From Brevibacillus aydinogluensis (lineage in GTDB: Bacteria > Bacillota > Bacilli > Brevibacillales > Brevibacillaceae), in NCBI RefSeq assembly GCF_031954365.1, contig NZ_JAUSVZ010000017.1: a stretch of 64,000 nucleotides of DNA; one strand, given 5' to 3'. The position numbers and the translations under genes are program-made. This document shows, in pieces, positions 50,739 to 59,468 of the stretch. Each line of letters starts with the position of its first letter. Position 1 is the first letter of the stretch. Below the pieces are notes generated by a model that was not told the DNA's origin, did not search any database, and saw only the letters and a list, made by a program, of their open reading frames with translations.

Positions 50739-52421
50739 TTAACCGGCGAAGTAAAAGACAGCCGATTCGTACGGCCGCAGAGACAGCGAACGGACGTCAA
50801 GCCCCGTGTCCCGGTAGTTGGACAACAGCAGGGTGGGCTCCCCTGCCAGACGAATATCGTCGGGCAGCGCAAAAGACGTCTCGCTGGCGTAGAAGTTGTT
50901 TACCACCAGGAGGGTTTCGTTTCCGTACGTCCGCAGATACGCAAAGATTTGCGGATGATCGTCCAGAATCATCCGAAAATCGCCGTACGCGATGACATCA
51001 TATGTCTTCCGCAGCTGGATCAGCTTTTTGTAGTGGTAAAAAACGGAGTCCTCGTCTTCAAGCGCGCGCTTCACGTTGATCTCCTTGTAGTTCGGTGCCA
51101 CGTTGATCCAGGGGGTTCCCGACGTGAACCCGGCATGCGGACTGTCATCCCACTGCATGGGCGTGCGCCCGTTGTCCCGTGATTTTTGCTGCAGAATGGC
51201 CAGGATTTCCTGCTCCTGCTTCCCTTGCTCCTGAAGCTGGCGGTAGGCGTTGATCGACTCGACATCCCGGTACGCGGAAATCTCGTCAAAATAGGGGTTG
51301 GTCATGCCGATTTCCTCCCCCTGGTAGATGTACGGGGTGCCCTGCATGAGGTGAATCGTGGTCGCCAGCATTTTCGCCGATTCCCGGTGATACTCCCGGT
51401 CGTTTCCAAATCGGGAGATCGCCCTCGGCTGGTCGTGATTGCACCAGAACAGCGCATTCCAGCCTCCGCCGCTCTGCATGCCGTACTGCCACTCGCCGAG
51501 GATTTTTTTCAGTTGGAGAAAGTCAAAGTCGGCCAGCGCCCACTTCTCTCCATTGGGATAATCCACCTTGAGGTGGTGGAAGCTGAACACCATGTTCAGT
51601 TCGTGTTCGTCCGGCCGGGTATACTTCACGCAGTTTTCGATCGAGGTGGACGACATCTCGCCCACGGTGAGGAGGTCAGGCTTCCTGGCGAACACGTGAC
51701 GATTCATCTCTTTCAAAAACTCGTGAATCCGCGGGCCGTCCGTGTAATACTTGCGGCCGTCGTCCATCGGCGTCTCCAGCGTGTCATCGGGAAAACGCTG
51801 GTCTTTGGAGATCAGGTTGATCACATCCAGGCGAAACCCGTCCACGCCTTTGTCCAGCCAGAAGTTCATCATTTCGTAGACCTGCTGGCGCAGTTTGGGG
51901 TTTTCCCAGTTCAAATCCGCCTGGGTGACGTCGAACAGATGCAAATAGTACTGCCCCGTGGTCTCGTCGTACTGCCAGGCGCTGCCGCCGAACTTGGAGC
52001 GCCAGTTGTTGGGCGCACCGCCGTTTTTCCCGTCCTTCCAGATGTAATAGTCGCGGTACGGGCTCTGTTTGGAGCTGGACGCTTCACGAAACCACGGGTG
52101 TTCGGTCGAGGTGTGGTTCACGACTATGTCCATGATGACCCGGATGTTCCGGGCATGGGCCTCCTGCAGCAGCCGCTCGAACGTTTCCATCGTACCGTAC
52201 GCGGGATTGATATCGCAGTAATCGCTGATGTCGTACCCGTTGTCTCTCTGCGGCGACGGGTAGATGGGGGTCAGCCAAATCACGTCGACGCCCAGTTCCT
52301 GCAGGTAATCCAGTTTTTCGATGATTCCCTGCAGATCGCCGGTACCGCTGCCGGTGGTATCCATGAAACTTTTCGGATAGATTTGATACACGACCGCCTT
52401 TTTCCACCATGGTTTCGCCAT
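50739..52421 (-). CDS. treA: Trehalose-6-phosphate hydrolase
   Basis: The 560-residue GH13 enzyme has its catalytic residues visible: nucleophile Asp199 in DGFRLDVINLI, acid/base Glu255 in LLTVGEMSS and Asp330 in WCNHDQPR. The N-terminal WWKKAVVYQIYPKSFMD and VMDIVVNHTS are family-typical. It hydrolyses trehalose 6-phosphate, made by TreP during uptake, to glucose and glucose 6-phosphate. The neighbour treP separates it from oligo-1,6-glucosidases of similar sequence. AAAAGGAG precedes the ATG. Between treP and treA lies a 14-bp hairpin without a T run. Confidence 0.93.
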   Translation of the reverse strand: MAKPWWKKAVVYQIYPKSFMDTTGSGTGDLQGIIEKLDYLQELGVDVIWLTPIYPSPQRDNGYDISDYCDINPAYGTMETFERLLQEAHARNIRVIMDIVVNHTSTEHPWFREASSSKQSPYRDYYIWKDGKNGGAPNNWRSKFGGSAWQYDETTGQYYLHLFDVTQADLNWENPKLRQQVYEMMNFWLDKGVDGFRLDVINLISKDQRFPDDTLETPMDDGRKYYTDGPRIHEFLKEMNRHVFARKPDLLTVGEMSSTSIENCVKYTRPDEHELNMVFSFHHLKVDYPNGEKWALADFDFLQLKKILGEWQYGMQSGGGWNALFWCNHDQPRAISRFGNDREYHRESAKMLATTIHLMQGTPYIYQGEEIGMTNPYFDEISAYRDVESINAYRQLQEQGKQEQEILAILQQKSRDNGRTPMQWDDSPHAGFTSGTPWINVAPNYKEINVKRALEDEDSVFYHYKKLIQLRKTYDVIAYGDFRMILDDHPQIFAYLRTYGNETLLVVNNFYASETSFALPDDIRLAGEPTLLLSNYRDTGLDVRSLSLRPYESAVFYFAG

Positions 52422-52451
52422 TGTTGATCCACTCCTTTTCCATAATGGGCA

Positions 52452-52494
52452 ATAGCAACCAATCTGCCAAAACCCCCTGCAGATCGGTTGCTAT
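52452..52494 (-). promoter_or_regulatory. Intercistronic hairpin between treP and treA
   Basis: AGCAACCGATCTGC and GCAGATTGGTTGCT pair over 14 bases with one G-U, loop of 11. No T run follows, so it is unlikely to terminate. It may stabilise or process the transcript. Confidence 0.5.
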
Positions 52495-52516
52495 GCTCAC
52501 CATCTCTCTCTTTTTG

Positions 52517-53929
52517 TTATTGTGTTTTCCTCGTTTTCCCCACCAGGAACGTCAGTGTGAAGGGCACCACCAGCGCGACTGCCATGCCGAGGAAGAATGC
52601 TCCCCAGTGTTCAGGAAAGATCGAGAGAAAACCGGGAAGCCCTCCCACGCCGATCGACGCGGCTTTTACCTTGCTCAGCGTGAGAATGACAGCCCCGATG
52701 GCCGATCCGATCATCGCGGACACAAACGGGTACCGGTAGCGAATATTGACGCCAAACATGGCGGGTTCGGTGATGCCCAGGAAGGCGGAGACGGCGGAGG
52801 TCAGCGACATGCCTCTCAGCTTTTCCTCCCGGGACACGAACATCATTGCCAGGGCTGCAGACCCTTGGGAGATGTTGGACAGCGCGAGCATCGGCCACAG
52901 GAATGTGCCGCCGGTGCTGGCGATCAATTGCAAATCTACGGCAAGGAAGGTATGGTGCATGCCGGTTACGACCAGCAGCGCATAGCACCCGCCGTAAAGC
53001 AATCCGCCGAGGATGCTGAATGCGTCAAACAACGAGACGAATCCGGACGTGAGCCAATTGGCCACTCCAAACGTCAGCGGTCCGATCACGGTAAAGGACA
53101 GGAAGCCCGTCACGAGCAGGCTGATGGGAGCCACCAGCAGCAGCCGAAACATGTCGGGAATCCGCTTGGTCAAAAACGTTTCCACTTTGGCCAGCACGTA
53201 GGAAGAGATCAGCACCGGCAGCACCTGTCCCTGGTAGCCGATTTTGGCGATCTCCCAGCCAAACAGATTCCAGTACGGCACTGTTCCATCCGCTACTGCC
53301 TGGGCATAACCCCACGCGTTCAACAAATCGGGATGGATCAGCATCAGACCGAGGACGATACCCAGCAGTTCACTTCCGCCGAAACGCTTGACGGCAGACC
53401 AGCCAATCAGGCCCGGCAGGAATACAAACGCCGTATTGGCAATAAGATTAATGATGCCCGCAAAATCTTTCCACTGCTGGTGAACGTCGACGAGCGACGC
53501 GTCGGGGTAGAAGATTCCCTTCCCGGTCAGCACGTTGTTGATCCCCATGAGCAGACCCGCCGTCACAATGGCAGGAAGGAGGGGAATGAAGATATCGCCC
53601 AGCGTTTTCACAGCTCGCTGGAACGGATTCAATTTTTTAACAGCCGCTTCCTTGGTCTCCTGCCTGGTGGCGCCTGTGATGTCAGCGATGTTAAGCAGCG
53701 CGTCGTACACCTTGTTGACCAATCCCTGGCCGATGACCACCTGGAATTCACCGTTCGAAGAAAACGAACCTTTGACGATTCCGATTGATTCCAGCAGCGT
53801 CTTGTCGACTTGCCCTTCATCCTTCAAGACAAACCGCAACCGGGTGACGCAGTGGGATACAGCTGCGATGTTGTCCCGGCCGCCTACAGCCTGGAGTATC
53901 TGCTCTACTTCCCGCTTGTTGATCTCCAT
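52517..53929 (-). CDS. treP: PTS trehalose-specific EIIBC permease
   Basis: The 470-residue protein has an EIIB domain at residues 1-85, with the phosphorylated Cys in AAVSHCVTRLRFVLKDEG, and a EIIC membrane domain from about 100 (PFQRAVKTLGDIFIPLLPAIV; GITEPAMFGV). There is no EIIA, so it must borrow one, usually the glucose EIIA. It imports trehalose as trehalose 6-phosphate for TreA. ATG 53929 has GGAGGGGG upstream. Its promoter (53961-53990) is overlapped by two identical palindromes, probable TreR sites. Confidence 0.93.
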   Translation of the reverse strand: MEINKREVEQILQAVGGRDNIAAVSHCVTRLRFVLKDEGQVDKTLLESIGIVKGSFSSNGEFQVVIGQGLVNKVYDALLNIADITGATRQETKEAAVKKLNPFQRAVKTLGDIFIPLLPAIVTAGLLMGINNVLTGKGIFYPDASLVDVHQQWKDFAGIINLIANTAFVFLPGLIGWSAVKRFGGSELLGIVLGLMLIHPDLLNAWGYAQAVADGTVPYWNLFGWEIAKIGYQGQVLPVLISSYVLAKVETFLTKRIPDMFRLLLVAPISLLVTGFLSFTVIGPLTFGVANWLTSGFVSLFDAFSILGGLLYGGCYALLVVTGMHHTFLAVDLQLIASTGGTFLWPMLALSNISQGSAALAMMFVSREEKLRGMSLTSAVSAFLGITEPAMFGVNIRYRYPFVSAMIGSAIGAVILTLSKVKAASIGVGGLPGFLSIFPEHWGAFFLGMAVALVVPFTLTFLVGKTRKTQ

Positions 53930-53960
53930 GGGTCCCCCTCCTGTAATCGTTTTCATTCAA

Positions 53961-53990
53961 ATCATACACTTGTTTAAACAAGTACGTCAA
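53961..53990 (-). promoter_or_regulatory. treP promoter
   Basis: Minus strand: TTGACG (53985-53990), 18 bases, TATGAT (53961-53966). One operator fills the spacer. Confidence 0.78.
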
Positions 53991-54007
53991 TACTTGTTTA
54001 AACAAGT
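53968..54007. promoter_or_regulatory. Tandem TreR operators
   Basis: Two perfect 16-bp palindromes ACTTGTTTAAACAAGT at 53968-53983 and 53992-54007, 24 bases apart centre to centre. One lies between -35 and -10 of treP, the other just upstream of -35. Confidence 0.82.
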
Positions 54008-54016
54008 AAGCATGTG

Positions 54017-54042
54017 CAAAAAAAGAACGCCTTATCGGCGTC
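54017..54042 (-). terminator. Terminator of treR overlapping its stop codon
   Basis: ACGCC-GATAA-GGCGT followed by TTCTTTTTTT on the minus strand. The stem includes the end of the treR coding region. Confidence 0.75.
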
Positions 54043-54742
54043 GGGCAAAATCCGTGAATTCAAACCGGTCCGGCCTGTGCCGGGATTCGGTGTATTCAAA
54101 CAACGTGCCGTCGTGCAGGTGGACAAAGTTTTTCACCACCGCCACCAGGTTGTACCCTTTTACATCCAGATGGGCTTTGTCGAGGGCGGTAACCGGCTCC
54201 ACGTGAATAATCCGCCGGGCAAACCCGATTTTTGCGCCCAGCTTGTCTTCCAGGTATTCGTAAATGGACTGTTCCGCAATCTCCCGCGTCAGGTCGCGAA
54301 CGATATCTTTTCGGAAGTAGTTGATGTCAAAAATAATGCGCTCGTTTTTCAAGCTGCGCACGCGAAACAATCGGTACGCTTCCTGTCCAAGGGGCAATTT
54401 GGTTTTCGCCTGCAGCGGCTTGTCTATGGTGACGACCTCAAACAGCGGAACGGTCGTGACAAAGGCTTGCCCGCTGCTTTCACTCGCTTCCTTGAAGCTG
54501 ACCAGACCGCCAAACGAGAATGTGATCAAATTCGTATCCAGTACAAACACGCCCTTGCCGTGAACGCTGTTGACGAATCCTTCCTTCGCCAGCAGATCAA
54601 GCGCCCGCCTTACGGTGCCCCGGCTTGTCCGATATATCCGGCAAAACTCGTTTTCCGAAGGCAGCTTTTCCCCGGGCGGGTAGGTCCCATCCAGTATCTG
54701 CTTTTTGATGTCTTCGTATATTTCCGTGTACCTCTTGTTCAT
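54032..54742 (-). CDS. treR: GntR-family trehalose operon repressor
   Basis: The 236-residue GntR/HutC-type regulator has an N-terminal winged helix (YTEIYEDIKKQILDGTYPPGEKLPSENEFCRIYRTSRGTVRRALDLLAKEGFV) and a UTRA ligand domain (RLFRVRSLKNERIIFDINYF; VHVEP-like segments). In Bacillus TreR is released by trehalose 6-phosphate. It is upstream of treP on the same strand but separated by its own terminator and the treP promoter, so it is transcribed separately. The palindromes at 53968-54007 are its likely sites. Confidence 0.9.
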   Translation of the reverse strand: MNKRYTEIYEDIKKQILDGTYPPGEKLPSENEFCRIYRTSRGTVRRALDLLAKEGFVNSVHGKGVFVLDTNLITFSFGGLVSFKEASESSGQAFVTTVPLFEVVTIDKPLQAKTKLPLGQEAYRLFRVRSLKNERIIFDINYFRKDIVRDLTREIAEQSIYEYLEDKLGAKIGFARRIIHVEPVTALDKAHLDVKGYNLVAVVKNFVHLHDGTLFEYTESRHRPDRFEFTDFARRR

Positions 54743-54903
54743 CTGCTGCCTCCTGTGCTTTTGCGGTGACCTTTTCTCTCTCTATTACATCTGATTTCGC
54801 CCGCCGACGCAAAGTCCTGCTTTCCCGTCTCCCCTGATTGCGCTTGTCCTGCGCGATTGATCGGTCGAGGCTCGTCATCTTCCCGCCAGCGGATCGCGGT
54901 CTC

Positions 54904-55866
54904 TCACTTGACAAACGGAAACAGCAGCTTTTGGTTTTCCGACCAGAACATGTTGTCCATGTCGATGATTTTCGTTCCCGTATCGATACGGGAAGGGACG
55001 TGCAAGCCATTCATCGCCTCCACCGCGTGCTTGACGCCCAGGTAGCCCATGCTGAACGGATTCTGCATGATCGTAGCCTGGATCACACCCTCCTGAATGT
55101 ACGCCAGCACGTCAGGCGGGCTGTCGATGGCTACCACTTTCACCTTTTCCGCCAGTCCTTTACTTTCAATCGCCTGGGCGGCGCCGAGCGCGGCGACGGC
55201 GTTAAGCGCCACGATGCCGTCGAGCGAATGGGAGTCGATCATCCTTGCGGCCAGCTCACTGGCCTGGTTTTGATCAGAAGCGCCCTCCCTTGCCACGATC
55301 GTTACCCCCGGATAGTGGGAGATCGCCTCCAGCAGTCCCTTTTCCCGCTGGGCGGTGTTTCCCCCGCCCAGGACGGCGATCCTGCCATGCGTTCCGACCA
55401 GTTCAATCAGCTTCTCTCCCGCTCGTTTGCCCGAGTCAACATGATCGGTGCCAATCCAGCTGACCACCCCCGGCCCCGTCAGTTCGGAATCGATGATCAA
55501 CACGGGGATGCGCTGTTCCTTTGCCCTTGACGTGGCTTCGTCCAGGACCTGTTGGCTGTCGGGTGCGATCACCACGGCAGCTGTTCCGTCCGCAAACGCC
55601 TGCCGGACCTGCGCCAACTGCCCCTTCACGTCTTCTTCGTAGTCGGGGGCGTAGAAATTGACGTTGACGCCAAACTCTCTGGCGGCCATCTCCGCCCCCC
55701 ATTTTACCGTCCGCCAATAATCCCCGTGCTTCATCCTGACGATGAGCGCCACGTTCTTCTGTTTGACCTGGTCGGCGGCTGGATCGGCGCAGGCACCCAG
55801 GACGGCAGCCGCCGCCAGCAGCAGATACACGAATGTTCGCCATGCCTGTTTGCTTGACTGGTGCAT
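54904..55866 (-). CDS. Sugar-binding lipoprotein linked to a two-component system
   Basis: The 320-residue protein has a signal peptide with lipobox VLGAC (Cys26) and a type I periplasmic-binding fold of the RbsB/YtfQ class. Visible segments are VALIVRMKHGDYWRTVKWGAEMAA, AVVIAPDSQQVLDEATSRAKEQRIPVLIIDSEL, GTDHVDSGKRAGEKLIEL, IVALNAVAALGAAQAIE and VVAIDSPPDVLAYIQEG. It lies seven bases after the YesM-type kinase gene and has no transporter genes of its own, so it probably presents a sugar to the kinase rather than to a permease. The nearby mglBAC operon is a plausible output. Confidence 0.88.
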   Translation of the reverse strand: MHQSSKQAWRTFVYLLLAAAAVLGACADPAADQVKQKNVALIVRMKHGDYWRTVKWGAEMAAREFGVNVNFYAPDYEEDVKGQLAQVRQAFADGTAAVVIAPDSQQVLDEATSRAKEQRIPVLIIDSELTGPGVVSWIGTDHVDSGKRAGEKLIELVGTHGRIAVLGGGNTAQREKGLLEAISHYPGVTIVAREGASDQNQASELAARMIDSHSLDGIVALNAVAALGAAQAIESKGLAEKVKVVAIDSPPDVLAYIQEGVIQATIMQNPFSMGYLGVKHAVEAMNGLHVPSRIDTGTKIIDMDNMFWSENQKLLFPFVK

Positions 55867-55872
55867 TCCTCT

Positions 55873-57630
55873 TCACGTCTCTTCCGTTATCATCGGTATT
55901 CGTATGGTCACGGTGGTACCGGTCTCCTCATCGCTTTCGATGGAAAGACCGTACGCTTCGCCAAAAAACAGCCGGATGCGCTCATGCACATTTTTGATGC
56001 CGACGCCCGACCCATCCTTGCTTTTGATTTGGCCGGAACCGATCTGCTCCAGCACGTGGGGCGGGATGCCCAGCCCGTTGTCCCGTACCCGGAACAGGAT
56101 GTCACCGTCCGACCGTTCCGCCGACACGGTGATCCTTCCCTGATCCGCCAACGGCTCGATGCCGTGGTAAATCGCGTTTTCCACGATCGGCTGCAGCAGA
56201 AGTTTCAGCGTCTTGCAGGGAAGCACCTCGTCCTGGGCTGTGATTTCATAGGTGAATTTGTTTTTGTACCTCATTTTTTGGATGACCAGATAATTCCGCA
56301 CGTGCTCCAGTTCTTCCTGAACGGTGATGATGTTTTTCCCTTTGCTGAGGCTGATCCGAAACAGTTTGGAAAGCGCGGTAATGGTGGTGATTACGTCTTC
56401 GTTTTTGCCGATCCCCACCATGCGCACGACCGAGTTGAGCGTATTGTACAAAAAGTGCGGGTTGATCTGCGCCTGCAGCACTTCCAGCTCGCTTTTCCGC
56501 TTGGCTTCCTGCTCCCGGATGATTTGATCCATGAGCTGCCTGATGCGGATCACCATGTGGTTGAAGCGGCGCGAGAGCTGCTCCACCTCGTGACTGCCGC
56601 GAACGGCCAGGTTGACCGTAAAATCCCCCTTCTCCACCTGCTGCATGGAGCGTTCCAGATTGCGGATCGGCCGGGAGATGGCAGCGGAGATATAGGTGAG
56701 GACAAACACCACCACGGCGATGACGACAACCAGCAGCCAGAAGATAAACCCGCTGATCTCCTTTTTGGTGGTGGCGATCTCGTCCATGTACGAGACGCCG
56801 ACGATTTTCCAGCCGATGTCATCCAGTGTCTTGATCGTGACCAGCCGCCGCTCCCCGTCGGACTCGTCCACGTAGCTGCCGTACGAGTTTTTCAAGGCAA
56901 TGGCCCGATTCTCGTTTTTCAATCCGACGTAGATCAGCTGCTGCTGCGGGTGGTAGACGATGTTGCCGGCCAGGTCGATGATGTAGACATACCCTTTTTT
57001 GCCCAGCTCCACCCGCTGGCAGAGGTCGTCAATTGTTTTGAAATTGACGTCCACGAGCAGGATCGCGTCCTCCCTTTCGCCGTTCTGGGAGACCGAGATG
57101 CCCCTGCTCATCGAGACCACCCACTTGTACTCACCTTGAAACAGGTTCTGAATGTGCGGAAGCGAAAAGGAAATGTGGCCGGGGTCTCTCAACGCCGCCT
57201 GAAACCAGCTCTGTTCCTGCAGTCTCGTGTTTTTCCGCATCGCCGCCTGCGGATACGCGGCGATCAGTTCGCCCTCCCGTGAAAACACGGCCACCGAGAC
57301 AAGATCCTCACGGGTTTCCAGAATCGTCCCCAACCGTTCCGTCAGCTTGTCGTCCGGCACGTTCTCGCTTCGGCGGATTTTCTCTGCGGCCAGTTCAAAA
57401 ATCTCCTTCATGCTGTCCAGGTAGCTGTTCAGATTGAAGCTGACCTGGTCGATCATTTGCTGGGTGTGCAAAAATGCATTTTGTTCCGCTGTTTCGGAAA
57501 ATTTGCTGTACAGCATGACGCCGACAAAGAGCATGACCGCGACGGTCACCAGCGTAAACGAGGCCGTGATGATAAACTGAATGCTCTTCATCTTCACCAT
57601 TTGAACCAGCGCGTTAACCGGATTTTTCAT
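55873..57630 (-). CDS. YesM-type sensor histidine kinase
   Basis: The 585-residue membrane kinase has TM1 at about residues 18-40, a large extracytoplasmic Cache-like sensor domain (about 45-280) and TM2 at about 285-308. HAMP is followed by His_kinase (QINPHFLYNTLNSVVRMVG, phospho-His) and HATPase (PIVENAIYHGIEP; DNGLGIP; GSGVGIKNVHERI). This is the LytS/YesM class, usually paired with AraC-type regulators. ATG 57630 overlaps the regulator's TGA (ATGA). With the downstream binding protein it forms a three-gene sugar-sensing unit. Confidence 0.92.
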   Translation of the reverse strand: MKNPVNALVQMVKMKSIQFIITASFTLVTVAVMLFVGVMLYSKFSETAEQNAFLHTQQMIDQVSFNLNSYLDSMKEIFELAAEKIRRSENVPDDKLTERLGTILETREDLVSVAVFSREGELIAAYPQAAMRKNTRLQEQSWFQAALRDPGHISFSLPHIQNLFQGEYKWVVSMSRGISVSQNGEREDAILLVDVNFKTIDDLCQRVELGKKGYVYIIDLAGNIVYHPQQQLIYVGLKNENRAIALKNSYGSYVDESDGERRLVTIKTLDDIGWKIVGVSYMDEIATTKKEISGFIFWLLVVVIAVVVFVLTYISAAISRPIRNLERSMQQVEKGDFTVNLAVRGSHEVEQLSRRFNHMVIRIRQLMDQIIREQEAKRKSELEVLQAQINPHFLYNTLNSVVRMVGIGKNEDVITTITALSKLFRISLSKGKNIITVQEELEHVRNYLVIQKMRYKNKFTYEITAQDEVLPCKTLKLLLQPIVENAIYHGIEPLADQGRITVSAERSDGDILFRVRDNGLGIPPHVLEQIGSGQIKSKDGSGVGIKNVHERIRLFFGEAYGLSIESDEETGTTVTIRIPMITEET

Positions 57631-59282
57631 CGTACCCCTCTGGCCATGTTTTTGTACTCCTTGGGAGACATGCCCCATTTCTTGCGGAAGCAGAAGCTGA
57701 AGTAGTTGGGGTCGGTATACCCGACTCGTTCTGCGATCTCAAAGGTTTTCAGGTCGGTCGTCAGCAGCAGTTCCTGGGCCGCTTCCATTCTCACCTGCAG
57801 CAGAAAGTTGACGAATGTCGTATTCATCTCCTTTTTGAAAATGCTGCTGAAATACCCCACGCTGATGTGAAGCTGCCTGCACACTTTGTGGATCGAGATG
57901 TCGCTTTCGTGGTAGTGGTTTTTGACGTATTCGACGGCCTGGGCGACGAGCCGTTTGTAGGAGGACTGCCTGACGCTGGCGATGCTGTTCATCATGCCCA
58001 AGCAGATGTGCAGCAGCCTGTCCTTCGTCTCCTGAAGCGTTTGGGCCTTGTGGATGTCCGTAAACCAGTGAAGATGTTCGCCAAAGACGCGCTCCGGCTC
58101 CAGATTGGCCCCCTTGGCCGCCTTCAGGATGGCGGTCAGAATCTCCAGCAGGTAAATGTGATATTCCTTGATGGACACGCGGGCATCGGCAACTTCGGCA
58201 AACAGCTCATCCAGGATGTCCCTCAGTTCCTGCGGCGTCCCCACCTTCAGACAGCGGATCAGCGCATGCTCTTTTTGCTCGTCGAAGCGGACTTTTTCCA
58301 CGCAGCGCTTTTCCACGTCATCGACGCAGATGACCCGGTTGTTTCCGAGCACGACCCTGTAGTCAAGCGCAGCAACTGCATCCTCGTAGGAAAAGGAAAG
58401 GTCAGCCAAGTCGCCGGTGACCGTCCCGATCCCAGCTGTTACTGTGAATTCGCAAAATTTTTCAACGAATTGCCGCGCTTCTTCCAGCACGGCCGTCGTT
58501 TTCCGGAGGATCGCCTCCCGCTCGCGCTCCTGGTGAACGGCAATCAGGACTACATGGTCGTTGTTGGTGAAGACAATCCCCAGACGGTGCTTGTCGACCA
58601 CTTCCTGCACGATGTTGCGGACGGAGAGCAGCAGCAGTTCCCGATCCGTTCCCCTCGTCTGACGGCTGGGCGGCGGCGCAAAGTGATCAGCCGCATGTTC
58701 GTCGACACCGGGCCGGTCGATGCTGACGGCGCCGACCACAAAGCCGTTTCCCTCCAAATCGATCTGGTACGCGTGCGCCTTTTCCCGGATGTCGGCTGCA
58801 GGCAGCCGGCGGGTAATCAGCGACGTCAGAAACACTTCCCTTAGCACCGGCAAGCTTTTTTGATAGTGCTCCTTCAACAGGCGAATGTTTTTCTTCTCGG
58901 CGGCTTCTTGGTCAAGCCGCGCCCGCACTTTCAAAAGGGCGTCGATCAGTTCACCCGCAGAAAACGGCTTGAGCACGTATTCGTCGATCTGCAGCTTGAC
59001 CGCTTTCCGCGCGTATTCAAACTCGTCGAAGCCCGTCAGAATCACGATTTTGACGGTGGGATACCGCTCTTTGACGACGGCGGCCAGCTCCAGCCCGTCC
59101 ATAAACGGCATCTTGATGTCGGTGACGACGATGTCCGGTACGCTTCTCTCCATCTTCTCCAGCGCATCCTGGCCGTTTTCAGCCGTTCCGATGACCGCGA
59201 ACCCGTAAGCCTGCCAGTCAACCTCGCGGATAACGCCTTCCCTTACGTCTTCTTCGTCGTCAATCAGCAGCAGTGTGTACAT
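57627..59282 (-). CDS. AraC-type response regulator (YesN-like)
   Basis: The 551-residue protein has a receiver domain at residues 1-125 (LLIDDEEDVREG; phospho-acceptor Asp55 in IVVTDIKMPFMDG; Lys in YVLKPFSAGELI). A long middle region of about 300 residues follows, and the C-terminal 100 residues form an AraC-type double helix-turn-helix (DISIHKVCRQLHISVGYFSSIFKKEMNTTF; FEIAERVGYTDPNYFSFCFRKKWGMSPKEY). It is first in the unit, with a GGGGGG ribosome site before the ATG. The targets are probably sugar-uptake genes such as mglBAC (inference). Confidence 0.92.
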   Translation of the reverse strand: MYTLLLIDDEEDVREGVIREVDWQAYGFAVIGTAENGQDALEKMERSVPDIVVTDIKMPFMDGLELAAVVKERYPTVKIVILTGFDEFEYARKAVKLQIDEYVLKPFSAGELIDALLKVRARLDQEAAEKKNIRLLKEHYQKSLPVLREVFLTSLITRRLPAADIREKAHAYQIDLEGNGFVVGAVSIDRPGVDEHAADHFAPPPSRQTRGTDRELLLLSVRNIVQEVVDKHRLGIVFTNNDHVVLIAVHQEREREAILRKTTAVLEEARQFVEKFCEFTVTAGIGTVTGDLADLSFSYEDAVAALDYRVVLGNNRVICVDDVEKRCVEKVRFDEQKEHALIRCLKVGTPQELRDILDELFAEVADARVSIKEYHIYLLEILTAILKAAKGANLEPERVFGEHLHWFTDIHKAQTLQETKDRLLHICLGMMNSIASVRQSSYKRLVAQAVEYVKNHYHESDISIHKVCRQLHISVGYFSSIFKKEMNTTFVNFLLQVRMEAAQELLLTTDLKTFEIAERVGYTDPNYFSFCFRKKWGMSPKEYKNMARGVR

Positions 59283-59420
59283 GCTTCTTCCCCCCGGTTA
59301 CATATTTACTCCAGGCGGGCTCGGACTCCTCCCGGGCGGACAAGAAACAGGGCTTTCGACCGAAGCCCTATGCGTATCGTCCATGTCGTTTTCCCCGTCC
59401 GTGATTCCGCACGCCAACAC

Positions 59421-59458
59421 GAAAAAACCACCGCCTCCCCGGAAAGGGAAACGGTGGG
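59421..59458 (-). terminator. Terminator after spo0M
   Basis: CCACCGTTTCCC/GGGAGGCGGTGG stem (59428-59457, mismatched in the middle) then TTTTTT on the minus strand. Confidence 0.78.
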
Positions 59459-59468
59459 CGCACTGTAA

